Shown here in pieces: positions 20,708 through 33,563 of a stretch of DNA of 64,000 nt. The position numbers and the translations under genes are program-made. The notes below the pieces were generated by a model, which was not told the origin of the DNA, searched no databases, and saw only the letters and a list, made by a program, of their open reading frames with translations. Every line of letters begins with the position of its first letter. Position 1 is the first letter of the stretch. Origin of the DNA: Azolla caroliniana (Eukaryota; Polypodiophyta); assembly GCA_043228905.1 (NCBI GenBank), contig JBHGNT010000001.1, positions 20,460,001-20,524,000 of the forward strand, given 5' to 3'.

Positions 20708-21815
20708 TGTCCCAAAATCCCGCGGTTGCATGTCGGAGCTGGGCGGGACCACCGGGCTCATGGACTAGGAGGGGAGAAGTTTCCGGAAGGCCGAATCCTC
20801 CAAAGCCTACCGCGTTGCCGGCCGGATCGGTTCCGGATGGTGTTCGGGGAAGACTGACTTGGACGATTCCGAATGCGTTCCGGAATCGACCCGAATTCTT
20901 GAAGGAAGAGAGCGTGCGTGCGTAGCCATGCGACCCTCCTACCCGTATGTACAAGGGACTCTAAAGAAGCACGGGCCATGGCCCGATTAACTGCGCTCGC
21001 GCACACGCACACACACATATACACACACTGATTACAACTAGCACACCAAACCAGCACAGACATCCACACTTACGCACCGGAGATCCCTAAGCTAACTCTC
21101 GGAACACACCCTTATATATATAGACATAGATATGTGTATGTACATAGCACGTTGCAACGCCGGCTAACCACAGAGACAAAGAGGGTGCCTACATCCCAGA
21201 ACCAGTCGGGAGCTCATGGGCTCGCCAGCGAGACTGGAGTCTCGTGCAAGGCACGCCTCTTCTGAAACAACAGTCTTCTGTCACCAAGCCGCCAATCGGG
21301 GAGCACTCAGGCTCGTCTACGTGAGTGGGGATCTTGCACGAGGGAGAGAGGGAGTTGAGGACCGATGCCTTCAAGCGCTCGAGCTTGTCACAACCAACAA
21401 CAACATCGAGACAACAACAACCCTAACAGAGAACAGAGACCAAACAAAACAGAACAGAGGGAACTTAACTCTATCCCCACAACACGAAGCTTAGTGTGCA
21501 AGACAAAACCCTATATGAACAAAATGGAAACAAACTCTATTATGAAGAAACCCAAAAATGGAACCCGCTAAAGGGGACCTATGGAACCTCAAAATGAGGA
21601 ACCCTTCCTTTTATTGAACAAGGAGAGGGATGCGTAACAATGTGGGATAAATCCCGTTGTACATGGGATCCTCTGTCCCGAATTAACTCTTGTTCAGCGC
21701 CATAAAGGCGCCCCTATTATTTGCACGTATACACAAGGGTGGGTTCCCACGCCGCACCCCGCCGATGTTCCCATTATTCCCGGTTTTCTCGCTAAGGCCG
21801 GGAATCTTCACGACA
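20708..21815 (-). repeat. candidate solo LTR, 1.1 kb
   Basis: This block interrupts copia B2. It starts TGTCCC and ends AATCTTCACGACA, and is flanked by ACAT (20704-20707) and ACGT (21816-21819), a four-base duplication with one CpG change. Its minus-strand start TGTCGTGAAGATT equals the start of the element C LTR, also on the minus strand. A TATA-like run is near 21110 and a CA repeat near 21002-21032. No coding sequence was recognised. Confidence 0.5.
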
Positions 21816-22149
21816 ACGTGTAAACCATCTCCTTGGTTCTTTACGCGGGACAACATGGCCGAGTCTCCACTACTCGCCGACTCTTCATTTGGTTGGCCAT
21901 TTCGGCCCAACCCCTCATTCGGCCCACTTAGCTGAAATGAGATCAGACTCTCTCGCAAAGCTCCGACATCCTCATTACGTAGAGGCATCTCAGCCTCGCT
22001 GATCTCTTCTTCAGAATTCGAAATGGAATCATGAGGTATTGAAGGTGACTCGTCTTTGGCATTCAACTTCCTCCTCTTCTCCTTTGGCACATGCACATAC
22101 GTATTGCTGCTGAAAATCCTCAAGTGTGCCAAGTTCGGCTTCTTGCCGT
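21816..22149 (-). pseudogene. copia B2 pol piece: integrase C-terminal region and linker
   Basis: The minus strand reads KKPNLAHLRIFSSNTYVHVP, then a linker with EISEAEMPLRNEDVGALRES and SFQLSGPNEGLGRNGQPNEE. The same order is seen in copia B3 near 52300-52700. The piece is cut on the right by gypsy E at 22150 and on the left by the candidate solo LTR. Confidence 0.8.
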
Positions 22150-22616
22150 TGTTGTCCGCCGGAATAGTAACCGACGGACAGAAGCGCAAGAGCATTATAA
22201 TATAGTAAAGCATTAAGAAACACATGTAACGGTTCACGCAGGAAGCATGAACGGCTAAAAGCCCTGGGTATATAAAGGGCAAAAATCCTCTATAAGAGGT
22301 AGCGTGTAATTTTGGTGCACAGAGCGTTTTTCTAATAGAATACTATCTTCTCTGATTTCTGTGCATATATGTGGTTTTATCTACTCTGTTCTCTGTTCTC
22401 TATTGCATATTATTAATCGTAAGGGTGTAGGCGTAAGTGCGGATACTAGTGCACTTCCTAAGGAGTTCGGTTGTAGCCGTCTCCCTTATACGCTACTAGG
22501 ATACGAGGGAGTATCCCATTACGTATTACGGTACGACGATACCATTCCTTGCAACACAGTGACATTGAGGTCTACGTCAAAGGACTGACCGTAGACAATG
22601 TTCCTAATCCGTAACA
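22150..22616 (+). repeat. 5' LTR of gypsy E
   Basis: The LTR starts TGTTGTCCGCCGG and ends CCGTAACA. The TATA box TATATAAAG is at 22269-22277. Upstream lies an imperfect inverted repeat GTTCACGC/GCATGAAC (22232-22252) that is perfect in the 3' LTR. Downstream lies CCTCTATAAGAGG (22287-22299). Confidence 0.93.
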
Positions 22617-22670
22617 CGTTTGGCACGCTTGGTGATCTATGTCTTCTCGCAGACGAACAACAACGAATGG

Positions 22671-24080
22671 ATGTTTAGCCGTAGACGACCCAGAGAACCG
22701 ACACGACAAGATCGACCAATCACAAGGTCCATCACACGCCAGGCAGAGGAACGCGCAAGGCAAAAACCTTGCCTCAGTGATATCTGTCGGGACCACAAAG
22801 TCGACTTCCTGCTCACCAAATACCATGGCGACACGCAGGAAGTTCCGTCACCACACAAGTACTGTGGTCTTCCCCTATTCGTCGTAGCATCCAGCATGGC
22901 CTTCTCCTATCCCCGCTTCAACGGTGAAACAGACGCCACGACCCACATTCACCTGTTCGTGAATGTTTGGAATGGGAATCACATGACGCAAAGAATGGTA
23001 GAGTTTGGATTAACTCTGGATGGCAGAGCTGTGTTTTGGCATTCACAGATGGATCTGCCGGCAATCACGACCTTCAACCAGCTGTAGTCGGCCTTTCTGC
23101 GTTTCTTTCATCGGAGGGTGCAGCAACGCGAAATCCTCGGGCAGTTCTATACAATCAAACAGTTGCCAACCGAGACTGTTGCGGACTTTAGTTTACTCTT
23201 CCAAAATCTACGGCAGAAATTAGAATGGGGCCCGATGGAGGACAACGCTCGGGAGACATTTCTGGCAGCCTTATGACGACCTATACAAACGACGCTCAAC
23301 AATAATAGCATGAAAGGAGAAACAACCGATATGGTCATAGGGCGGGCGTTACAGCTCGAGTTGGACAAAGAAGAGGAAAGGTTTTCCATGTCCTCATTAC
23401 GACAGGCGTTACCTCAGGACGAGGAACAACATTTTCGTCAGGCAATCCAGTGCACGATTTGCCTCAATTGCGGACATTCCGCAGTGGAATGCAACATGCG
23501 AATCCACTGCCCAATCTATCACTCAAAAACACACATGGTCTAGCAGTGTGAATACAATATACTGAACAGACCCACGCCCACAATATGAAGCATAGAAACA
23601 TAGCGACCACCTCGCCAAGAAGAACGACCCCGGTATACGGATCAGAATCCATGTGATGACCGGTACTACTGGAATCGCTGGAATAACAACGATTCCGAGG
23701 AAGAAGAGCCAGAGGACGAAGACTACCGGGGCAACCGCATATATAATAAAGGAGGACGCCGTTACGAAAACTATTGTTCGACGAACAAACATGGTGGCTT
23801 TAATGGGCCTCGCGGGAAACATCGACAGTATAGGGACCAACAACATTACGACAAAATTTCAGAAGATGACCGGCACCTGGAGCCGCGCCGGGACCAACAA
23901 CAACCACCGTGGAATTTTAGAAGAATAAACCAAGACAAGGAGGAGCAAGCCACACCTGGGGATAGGAACACGCCACCGGCTGCTAAGAAAGGTGAATCCA
24001 GCATCCATTGTTTCGTTTGCGAACAACCCGGACATTATGCCACTCAATGTCCACTACGCAAGGGCAAGGGCCCCGCCGTC
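22671..24080 (+). pseudogene. gypsy E gag, broken
   Basis: A likely start is ATG 22671 (MFSRRRPREPTRQDRPITRS), after the primer site. Capsid-like sequence follows (FSYPRFNGETDATTHIHLFV, RMVEFGLTLDGRAVFWHSQM), then a Cys-rich stretch ICLNCGHSAVEC-like near 23455. A CCHC knuckle CFVCEQPGHYATQC lies near 24010-24050. Stops lie near 23085 (TAG), 23275 (TGA) and 23542 (TAG), and the segment at about 23590-23930 shifts frame. It is related to the gag of F at 41027. Confidence 0.85.
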
Positions 24081-27000
24081 AATACAATTATGGTGGAAGT
24101 TCAGCAAGTTATGACAAGGCAACAAACGAAAAATGTTGATTGGGCCGCGCAAGATGAGATACGTAAGACGGCCCAAGCATGGGTTGAAAAAGCGAACATG
24201 GCCAATACGGAGCGCATGCCGCAGGAGTCTGCAAACAATGTGGGCCCATTGGAGGACGACATAATATCCCCAGATTCCATATGGCAAGCACTGGCAGGCT
24301 GCGAAATAACACTGATAATGGAGAAACTACTTCAATTAGTTCCACGGTTCCGTCAAGCCGTAGAGGATCGCATAGTGGGTAGACCTGGGGTCGGCATCTC
24401 CGCCAATTTTACGGACACCAACAATGGACAAACGGTGCTGGATCACCACAATCCAACTATTAAGTTGGTATTACACGGTTAGGAAATCATAGGATGTGTA
24501 ATTGACAGGGGCTCTGGCATCAATGTAATTAATGCGAAGACATGCGAACAATTGGGAATTTCAGAATGGGAAGCTTGCTTGTTTTGGCTTCGCATGGCGG
24601 ATACCCGCTCAGTTATGCCTTTAGGCTTAATCTCAAAATTAGGCATCATCATTGGCGGACATCGCTTCGACATCTCGGCGGTAGTCCTCGCCCTCGATGC
24701 TCCAGGAGCGTATCCAATGTTGCTTGGCTGACCTTGGCTTTGTTTGGCGAATATTAAACAAAGCTGGCAACTTAAGTGCATCAGTTTTCGCCGAGGATGC
24801 ACCAAGGTTCACGTACCCACAAGGAAATGATGGCACAACCCAAGGGGATAACGCCATTATATGCGGAAGATATAAATATGCTGGATGGGGTGGAGGATAC
24901 AGAGTTGGAAGCATACATGGACGAGCACCCTCGAATCATTCCACTATTCGAAATCGACGTAATAGAAACCGCGACAGAGTACGCTACACCTACTATACTT
25001 CACGAGGAGGCTTATGAACTAGACCGAAAGTCGATCATGGAATTAAGCAGAGCACGGACGGCATTCGAGAAGGAAATGGAAATTTCACGACGAGTCGCTG
25101 CCTCAGCCCTATAAGAAGTTAACGTAGGCACGACATCAGACCCCCGACTCCTCTCCATCACAAAAGAGTTACTACCGGATCAGAGAGAGGCGATGATAAC
25201 ACTGCTCAGGAAGTATAAAGATGTGTTTGCTTGGTCCCACGAGGACATGCAGGGATTAGATCTGAAGTTCTATCAACATAAGATCAATTTAACGACCGAT
25301 GCAAAACCAGTCCATACAGCATGAATCCGAATTACGCGGCTCGCGTAAAAGAGGAAATTGACAAACTTCTGAAGGCTGGATTCATTCCACCAATCAAGCA
25401 AGCTACATGGCTAAGCCCGATAGTAGTCGTACCAAAGAAAAATGGAAAAATACGTGTGTGCGTGGACTACTGGAAATTGAACGCCGTAACCATTAAAGAT
25501 GCGTTCCCTTTACCTTTCACCGATAGCATACAGGATGCAGTCGCAGGGCATGACATGTACAGCTTTCTAGATGGCTTCAGTGGGTACAATCAAGCACGCA
25601 TGCACCCCGATGACCAAGAGAAGATGGCGTTTGTCACGGACTAGGGAGTTTATGTCGCGGTCGTCATGATGTTCGGGCTAAAGACGGCGCCGACTACATT
25701 TCAGCGGACAATCACAAAGATTTTTGGGGAATATATACCCGCCTTCATGTAGGTCTTTTTAGACGATTTTGCCGTGTATGGGACAACAGTTGGACATTTT
25801 ACTCATCTACATCTTTGCCTAGAGCGTTGCCGAACTTCACGCTTAAGCATGAATCTTGCCAAATGCGTCTTCGGTGTCACCAGTGGAACCCTCCTCGGCC
25901 ACATAGTCAGTAAGGAGGGGATAATGGTAGATCCAAACAAAATCTCCGCAATTACTCACGCAATGATGCCGACAAATGCCAAAGCACTCAGCCGGTTTCT
26001 GGGACAAATACAATGGCACAGTCGGATGATATGCTATTTGGCAGATTTCGCCACACCATTACATGTCGTCGTCCACCGTACTCCTTTCCAATGGGCATCA
26101 ATGGAAGAAAAGGCGTATGATGTGATTAAAATAATGCTAACGCAGGCACTGGTCGTACAACCACCAGATTGGGCGAAACCATTTCACATTTTTGTGGATG
26201 CCTTGGATATAGTAATAGGTAGTGTGCTAATGCAGCTCACGGAGCCGAATTGGTACCGACCAATGTACTACACCAGCTGGAAACTATCAACGGCTGAGTG
26301 TAACTATTCCACAACGGAACGTGAAGCGTTGGGTATGATATACAACATCAATAAATTCCAGCATTATTTGTTAGGGCGAAAATTCACGTTTCACATGGAT
26401 CATACAACATTGCTATACATGGTGGAGAAACAGGCACTGATAGAAAAATTGGCTAGATGGATGTTGTTGCTCCAAGAATTCGACTTTGTAATTCAGCACC
26501 GACAGGGTGCGCAACACGCGGTGGCAGATTTCTTGAGCAGATTAGATAACGGAGAAATGGCGCAAAAGGATGACGACGACTTTCCAGATGCAGACATTCT
26601 GCGATAGCAACTTTAGCAACAAGAACAAAAAAGACTTTTCCGGATCAGTGGTGGATGGAAATGACCTACTTTCTTACCACGGGGTTACCTCCACCACAAT
26701 TAAGGACGGGCGAGAAAAAACGGCCGGCCGTCTGGAGTCGTAATTTCTGTTTAGTTGAAGACGTCCTATATCACAAAGGTAGTGACGACATTTGGAGGCG
26801 TGGAATACGACAAGATGAAAAGGTAGCGATTTTACGCGAAGTTCATTGTGGTACAGCTGGAGGACATTACGCGGGCGATGTTACGGCTCGGAAAATCTGG
26901 CAAGCAGGACTTTGGTGGCCGACTACGCAAAAGGATGCGTATGAATATTGCAAACAATGTGATTTATGTCAATGGATGGGCCAGCCCACGGAAGTCGCGA

Positions 27001-27959
27001 GAATGCCACATCAACCGGTGTTGCCGTTGGATCCTTTCCAAAAGTGGGGGCTCGATTTTGTGGGGTCCTTTACACAAGCGGTTGCCTGAACCAGCAATAA
27101 GTATATCCTGGTGGCTACGGATTATTGCACCAAGTGGGTAGAAGCCAAAGCACTACAAGAAAATACCGTAGCAGTCACGGTGAAATTTCTTTACGAACAT
27201 ATCTGGTGTTGTTTTGGCTGCCCTATTGAGCTCATCAGTGACCAAGGGAGTCACTTTCTGAATACGGTCATCAGCGAACTGACCCAACACTACGCCATGG
27301 TCCACAAAAAGAGTACAACATATTACCCACAGGCAAATGGCTTGGCCGAATCCATGAACAAAACATTACAAACTATCCTCAGAAAGATAGTCAATGAGAA
27401 TAGAACAGATTGGGATACCAAATTGCACAACGTGTTATGGGCATACCGAACAAGCTATAAGACCAGCATACAATCGACACCTTTTAGGCTAGCATTTCGG
27501 CTGGAGGCCGTAATGCCAGCCGAATTTCAGGTACCCAGTCTGCGGATTCAAGTACGAGACCGGTTGCCAGAGGACAAATCCGAACAAATACGGCTACAAA
27601 AACTACTAAAACTAGGCAAAACACGGGTATGCAGTATGGCCATATTGGAACAAGAACAACGGCGGCGCAAAGCATTCGTGGACCGACATCGGCATGCGCG
27701 TGAAAAGGATTTTACGGTCGGGAAAGCGGTATTAGTTTTTCAAACACGCATGGGGCAAATGCTAGGAAAATGAAGATTCCGCTAGACAGGGCCGTACTGA
27801 ATAGTTGGAGCAGAAAACGACATGTTTCAACTTGGCACCTTGGCAGGAGAAGTGCTACGACAAAAGGTGAATGGGTTTCGCTTAAAACCCTACCTAGGGC
27901 CTACACCACCTAACCTGTTCCCCGTTGGACAAGACAAAGTCAGAGAATCCGCAGAGTAA
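24081..27959 (+). pseudogene. gypsy E pol: protease, RT, RNase H, integrase
   Basis: The protease has VIDRGSGINVI, where the family norm is DGGSG, near 24500. Reverse transcriptase starts around 25190 with VFAWSHEDMQGLD, then RVCVDYWKLNAVTI, FLDGFSGYNQA and VFLDDFAVY near 25755. RNase H follows (FHIFVDALDIVIGSVLMQLT, YSTTEREALGMIYN). Integrase has its HHCC finger (EVHCGTAGGHYAG, CKQCDLCQ), ATDYCTKWVEA, SDQGSHF and AESMNKTLQ, and ends with LGTLAGEVLRQKVNGFRLKP before TAA 27957. Stops include TAG at 24480, 25642 and 25751, and a frameshift precedes RT. The wording fits plant Tat/Athila-type gypsy elements. Confidence 0.9.
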
Positions 27960-27983
27960 TTATAGAGACCGACTTCTACTATA

Positions 27984-28040
27984 CAGTAACCATTCGGTTA
28001 AGTGTGTGTCCAATTAAGTGTGACATTCTATTAAGTGCGC
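27984..28040 (+). repeat. left terminal inverted repeat and subterminal motifs of K
   Basis: CAGTAACCATTCGGTTAAGT begins at 27984 and pairs with 36518-36539 with a single mismatch over 21-22 bases. The core TTAAGTG(T/C)G is repeated three times (near 27998, 28014 and 28031), like subterminal transposase-binding motifs. The AT-rich stretch up to 28282 shows no gene. Confidence 0.85.
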
Positions 28041-28282
28041 TTTTTTTATAGATGTCAAAATCCTGTTCAAAAAAATTACATTGTTTTATGACAAAATACA
28101 TTGAACCAAATGGAAACTATGTTTCAAAAATTCAAAAAACAACAAAATCATCAATAAAAATCAGATTTCTAAGTTCTTTCACAATTTCATACCAACATCA
28201 TGTTTGGTCATTTGCCTACTTTTAGCGGGAACTTACAAAAAATGGCAAAAATTGAACAAAAATAGGATTTCTATGTCTTTCG

Positions 28283-29220
28283 CTATTTCATACCAAAATC
28301 ACGTAAGGTCATTTGCCTACTTTTAGCGATACGCTTAGAAACAATGGCAGAATTTGCTTCTTGAATAATTCTACGAGCACTCAATAAATCTGATTTTGCT
28401 TGCTTTGCTTTCTCGGAACTCAAATAAGTTGTTGTCATTATCGAGTTGAGCATGAGTTCAGTATCAACAATATTTTGCAATACTTCAGGAATAATCACAT
28501 CTTCTTGCTTTAAGCATCCATGCATATCTTGCGTCTCAACAAACTCAGAATCTGAATCATTTTCATCATATGCAAGTGGTTCATTGGTGTTGGATGCTTG
28601 CGCTATAACTTCATCAATCTCTTCAAGGAGATTTTGATTTAGTTTTTCTGATTCATTTGCATTTGCATTGACACATTCCATGATTTCCTCTCGAATTTCT
28701 TCTAGATTATGTGCATTCTCAAGCAAACTGCAGTTACATAACAAAGCAACAAGATCATCAAGGCATTGATCTTCCATTTCAACAACTTCAACATCATTAA
28801 TGTGGAATGATGGAATAATATCTGCCTTTCTGTAGCAATTAAAAAGTGTTTCCTGCTTGATCTCATTCCAAGCAATAACAATGAGATTAGCAGCACCTAG
28901 CAAATGTGCCGACTTTCCAAAAATTAAACCAATAGAACCTCTTCTCATTCGTTTAGCAACATCCTTCAAACGAATCTTAACATTTTCTGGACTATCATGA
29001 TCTGTCAAAATTTCTCTTATCAAATGATATTTGTACCTCTTTCTCAACGCTGCAATAACTCCCATATCCATTGGTTGCTTCCATGATGTGACATTGGCTG
29101 GGGAAAAAATCACTTTGATAGCATCACGCTCAAATGTTTCGGCATGACCAGGAGCATTATCAAGGATTAGAAGCACTTTGCGATTAGTACGAGAACAAAC
29201 AAAAGGTACAAACACATGAT
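28283..29220 (-). pseudogene. K transposase, C-terminal half (DDE_1 superfamily)
   Basis: The minus strand reads FVPFVCSRTNRKVLLILDNA followed by PGH, the second catalytic Asp motif. Then come NVTSWKQPMDMGVIAALRKR, the third Asp motif typical of Pogo/Tigger, a helical region, an acidic C-terminal tail and the end KSRQMTLRDFGMK at 28283. This half has an open frame of about 310 codons. The upstream half lies beyond the copia A5 insertion at 34141-34922. The reading frame would be continuous with the other half but for A5. Confidence 0.9.
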
Positions 29221-29225
29221 CAAAC

Positions 29226-29922
29226 TATTAGGAAAGAGGTCCCTCCGGATGGGATGACCCGACGAGAACCGGATGACGAGTACCCGGCAAGAGCTGGATG
29301 ATGAAGACCCGGTGAGAACCGGATGACGAGTACCCGGCTAGAGCTGGATGAGGAAGACCCGGTGAGAACCGGATGACGAGTACCCAACTATGGAAGACCT
29401 GGTGAGAACCGGATGAGGAGTACCCGGCAAGCGCCGGATGATGCAGGCCGGGTGAGGAGTGCTCACCGAATGGAGGGACATATTCATAAATATGTTTTTT
29501 GAGAGTCCATCGGGGCTATATTTCTAAATAGCCAAAAAGTAATATTAGTATAAATATGATTTAGGGCAAACTTAGAGAGTAGTAGTTGTCATTCTTGTTG
29601 GTGCTAGATCAGAGAGCGCGTAACAGTGTACAGAGAGAGAGAGAGAGAAAGAGGTTGTTGCCTCTGTTGTAACCGCCGCCTGTGGCGAAGATCGTGAGCA
29701 CAAGGTCGTTGCCTCCGTGAGCTCAATGTTGTAATCATTGTGATATAGTGATAGTTTGGAGTTTGTGAACTCCCGTGGTTTTTCCCTCTCAGGGTTTTCC
29801 ATGTTAAACATCCTGTGTACCCTTCTCTCCTTTGTGTCATGCGTTCATTATCCGTTTTCTATGTTTGATTTTAGACTCGGTTGTGGCCGAGCGTTGTTCA
29901 TCGGAGCGTGTAGTTCCTGTCA
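29226..29922 (+). repeat. first LTR of copia A5
   Basis: A 697-base LTR starting TATTAGGAAAGAGG (TG changed to TA) and ending GTTCCTGTCA. U3 has about four minisatellite units of a CGGATGACGAGTACCCGGCA type. The palindrome trio is near 29478-29563, the GA repeat near 29630-29650, and the primer site is at 29925-29936. Confidence 0.92.
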
Positions 29923-29952
29923 AAGTGGTATCAGAGCGAAGCGACACAGAAG

Positions 29953-32784
29953 ATGGACGAATCATTGGGCGGCATGTTCAAGCTCACCGGCTCCAACTAT
30001 TCAGTGTGGAAGTCGAAGATGAGGGACATGCTCGTGGTTAAAGATCTTTGGTTGCCGGTTCGGTTCGGGGACAAGAGACCGGACAAAATCGACGCCACGA
30101 TATGGGAGATGATGCACATGAAGACAACGACGTACATACGGTGCTTCATCGACATGAGCCTATACAACAACTTCAATGAAGAGAGCAAGGTTGATGAGCT
30201 CTGGGAGAAGGTCGACATTATGTTTCAGAACAAAAATGTTGTTAACCAGGTTTCGGTATTCCGGAAGCTAGTAAGACTCTGGTACCAAGATGGCTCCAGC
30301 ATGGCGGAGCACATGAATGCCTTGCAGGGGCTGATACACCAGGAAACATCATTGGAAGTACCTCTCGCCGACGAGGTACTAGCGCTACTCCTGCTCGGTT
30401 CCCTCCCGGATAGCCGGGACACGTTGGTTGTCACTTTGGGCAACGCCGCGCCGGAAGGGAAATGGTTATCCCTAGCAAGAGTAAAGTCGAGCTTGCTAGA
30501 TGAGGAGGCGCGTCGGAAAGATAAGGATACGAGCTCCGACTCCAAAGCGCTCCTTACTGAATCAGAACGGGGAAGACAAAGGAACCGTAGTCCCCAAAAC
30601 CGGGAGAAGTCAGGGACACGGTCAAAGTCAAGGGGGAGGCCTACTGGCTTCTATTGCGGCAAGCCGGGACACTTCCAGAAGAACTGTCGGCATTTCCGAA
30701 AAGACAAGGAAACCGACGGTACCGATTCGAAGCAGACATCGGACTGAAACGGTAAATACCGGAGGGGGCCGGACCCGACCATGCATATTCCTCGGTTACG
30801 ACGACGATGAGTTCGGCTATCGAGTGTGGGACCTAGTCGACAAGAAGGTATTCCGGAGTCGAGATATTATCTTCATGGAGGACAAGACGCTCGCCAACTG
30901 GGAGTCGGAGAAGAAGATAATGAACTGCGAGTCGACCGATAAGGATTGATTCCACGATGAGCAGACCCAACCAGCAAGAGACCGGTTAGCACTTGAGGAA
31001 CCAGCCGGTTACGGTGAGGATACCGAACTGGCAGAAGAAGAGATAGAGGAAGCTAAAACTAGAACCGGCGAAGACCCCGAATCGGATTTGGATGAAGAGC
31101 AAATGAAAGAGCAGGTTACCGAAGCCCAAAGACGGAGATATCCTCTCAGAGAGAGAAGGCCCCCCCGGAGATTTCCGGATGCAGAGCATGTGCTGCTAAC
31201 CGATGAGGGGGAGCCAGAAAGCTTCGAAGAAGTGAAGGATGACACCCACAACCGAAAATGGTTAAGTGCCATGCAGGATGAGATGGATTCCCTACATGAG
31301 AACCATACGTACGAATTGGTGGAGTTGCCGAAAGGAAACTGGGCACTCTGAAACAAGTGGATGTACAAGTTGAAACCGGGAGATGCCGGCAACCCCCCGA
31401 GATAGAAAGCCAGGATCGTGGTGAAGGGGTTCTAGCAGAAGAAGGGCGTGGACTTCGACGAGATATTTGCCCCGGTAGTAAAGATGACCTCCATCCGGAT
31501 GGTGCTGAGTATAGCGGCAAGCATGGACCTCGAGGTAGAGCAGCTGGATGTGAAGACGACATTCCTTCAAGGTGACCTCGAAGAGGAGATCTACATGCAG
31601 CAACCGGACGGATTCGTGGAGAAAGGGGAGGAGCAACTGGTTTGCCGGTTGAAGAAGAGCCTGTACGGACTGAAGAAGGCTCCCCGACAATGGTACCGGA
31701 AGTTCGACTCCTTCATGACCGATCAAGGGTACCAAAAGACGTAGGCCGATCACCACGTGTTTGTGAAGAAGTTTGAAGGAGGCGACTTCCTGATACTCCT
31801 TCTGTACGTGAACGACATGTTGATCGTCGGACGGGACCAAACCAAAATATGGATGCTGAAGAAGGCTCTCAACCGTACCTTCTCAATGAAAGACTTGGGT
31901 CCGACAAGATAGATGCTGGGGATGCATATTATCCGGGACCGGTCAATGAAGCAATTGTGGTTGTCACAGGAGAAGTACGTGACAACGGTGCTTCAGCGGT
32001 TCAACATGTTAGATGCGAAACCGGTCGGATCGATACTTCCAGCAAACTGCAGGTTATCCGGTAAGCAAAGCCAGAAGACGAAAGCAGAGAAGGCGGATAT
32101 GATGAAGGTTCCATATGCATGTGCTGTCGGGAGCTTAATGTACGCAATGGTGTGTACTCGACCAGATATTGGATACGCAGTCGGAGTGGTGAGCCGGTTC
32201 ATGAGCAATCCTGGCAAGGAGCACTAGAACGCGGTCAAATGGATACTCCGGTACTTGAAGGGCACTTCGAATATGTGTCTCCGATTTGGCTCCGGAAAAC
32301 CTCAACTTGACGGTTTTACAGATTCGAACATGTCGGCTAATGTGGATACCAGCCGGTCTACATCCAGGTATGTTATGACATATGCAGGGGGAGCTGTTTC
32401 GTGGCAGTCGAGGTTTGCAGAAGACGGTTGCGTTGTCAACCACGGAGGCGGAGTACATGGCGGCTGTGGAAGCCGGCAAGGAAATATTATGGATGAAGGA
32501 CTTCATCGGAGAGCTCGGTATCCGGCAAGATGAATACTGGCTCTATTGCGACAGTCAAAGTTCCATCCACCTTGCTAAGAATGCGGCCTACCTTTCCCGG
32601 ACGAAGCATATCCAGTGTAGGTATCACTGGATCCGGGAAAGAGTAGATGACCAGGAGTTCGCGTTGACGACATATCCACACGGCTGAGAACGGGTCAGAT
32701 ATGCTGACCAAAGTACTGATACCCGACAAGCTGGAAGCATGCCGGAAGCCGGTCGGACTAGTAAGACATCCCATGCCGGAGTGA
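29953..32784 (+). pseudogene. copia A5 gag-pol with protease-integrase deletion
   Basis: Gag opens at ATG 29953 (MDESLGGMFKLTGSNYSVW) and is readable for 264 codons to a zinc knuckle GFYCGKPGHFQKNC, where the first Cys is Gly. At about 30770 a deletion of roughly 1.2 kb joins the gag end to the integrase C-terminal region (CIFLGYDDDEFGYRVWD), removing protease and the integrase core. The RT region reads TSIRMVLSIAASMDLEVEQL, and the catalytic motif is YVNDML instead of YVDDML near 31805. RNase H has STTEAEYMAAVEAGKE. Stops include TGA 30745, TAG 31430, TAG 31741, TAG 31910 and TAG 32225. Confidence 0.9.
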
Positions 32785-32794
32785 AGGGGGAGTT

Positions 32795-33533
32795 TGTTAG
32801 GAAACAGGTCCCTCCGTATGGGATGACCCGGTGAGAACCGGATGACGAGTACTCGGCTACGGAAGACCAGGTGAGAACCAGTTGACGAGTACCTGGCAAG
32901 AGCTGGATGATGAAGACCCGGTAAGAACTGGATGACGAGTACCTGACAAGAGTTGGATGAGGAAGACCCGGTGAGAACCGGATGACGAGTATCCGGCTAT
33001 GGAAGACCCGGTGAGAACCGGATGACGAGTACCTGGCAAGCGCCGGATGATGCAGGCCCGGTGAGGAGTGCTCACCGGATGGAGGGACATACTCGTAAAT
33101 ATTTTTTCTGAGAGTCCATCGGGGCTATATTTGTAAGTAGGCGAAAAGTCATATTAGTATAAATATGAGTTAGGGCAAACTTAGAGAGTAGTAGTTGTCA
33201 TTCTTGTTGGTGCTAGATTAGAGAGCGCATAATAGTGTACAGAGAGAGAGAGAGAGAGGAAGAGGTTGTTGCCTCTGTTGTAACCGCCGCCTGTGGCGAA
33301 GATCGTGAGCACGAGGTCGTTGCCTCCGTGAGCTCACTGTTGTAATCATTGTGATATCGTGATAGTTTGGAGTTTGTGAACTCCCGTGGTTTTTCCCTCT
33401 CAGGGTTTTCCATGTTAAACATCCTGTGTACCCTTCTCTCCTTTGTGTCGTGCGTTCATTATCCGTTTTCTGTGTTTGATTTTAGACTCGGTTGTGGCCG
33501 AGCGTTGTTCATCGGAGCGTGTAGTTCCTGTCA
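32795..33533 (+). repeat. second LTR of copia A5
   Basis: A 739-base LTR starting TGTTAGGAAACAGG after the polypurine run GTGAAGGGGGAG. It ends CCTGTCA, followed by a primer site at 33536-33547. It has about one more minisatellite unit than the first LTR. Confidence 0.92.
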
Positions 33534-33563
33534 AAGTGGTATCAGAGCGAAGCGACACAGAAG

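Noticed and set aside
20708-21560. Host gene candidate upstream of the copia B2 piece (TATA-like run near 21110, several short frames)
   Set aside because: No frame exceeds about 130 codons, no domain is visible, and the block is bounded by LTR-like tips and a short duplication.
28005-28282. Small gene in the AT-rich stretch left of the K transposase
   Set aside because: Only short stop-rich frames are present. It is the untranslated end of the transposon.
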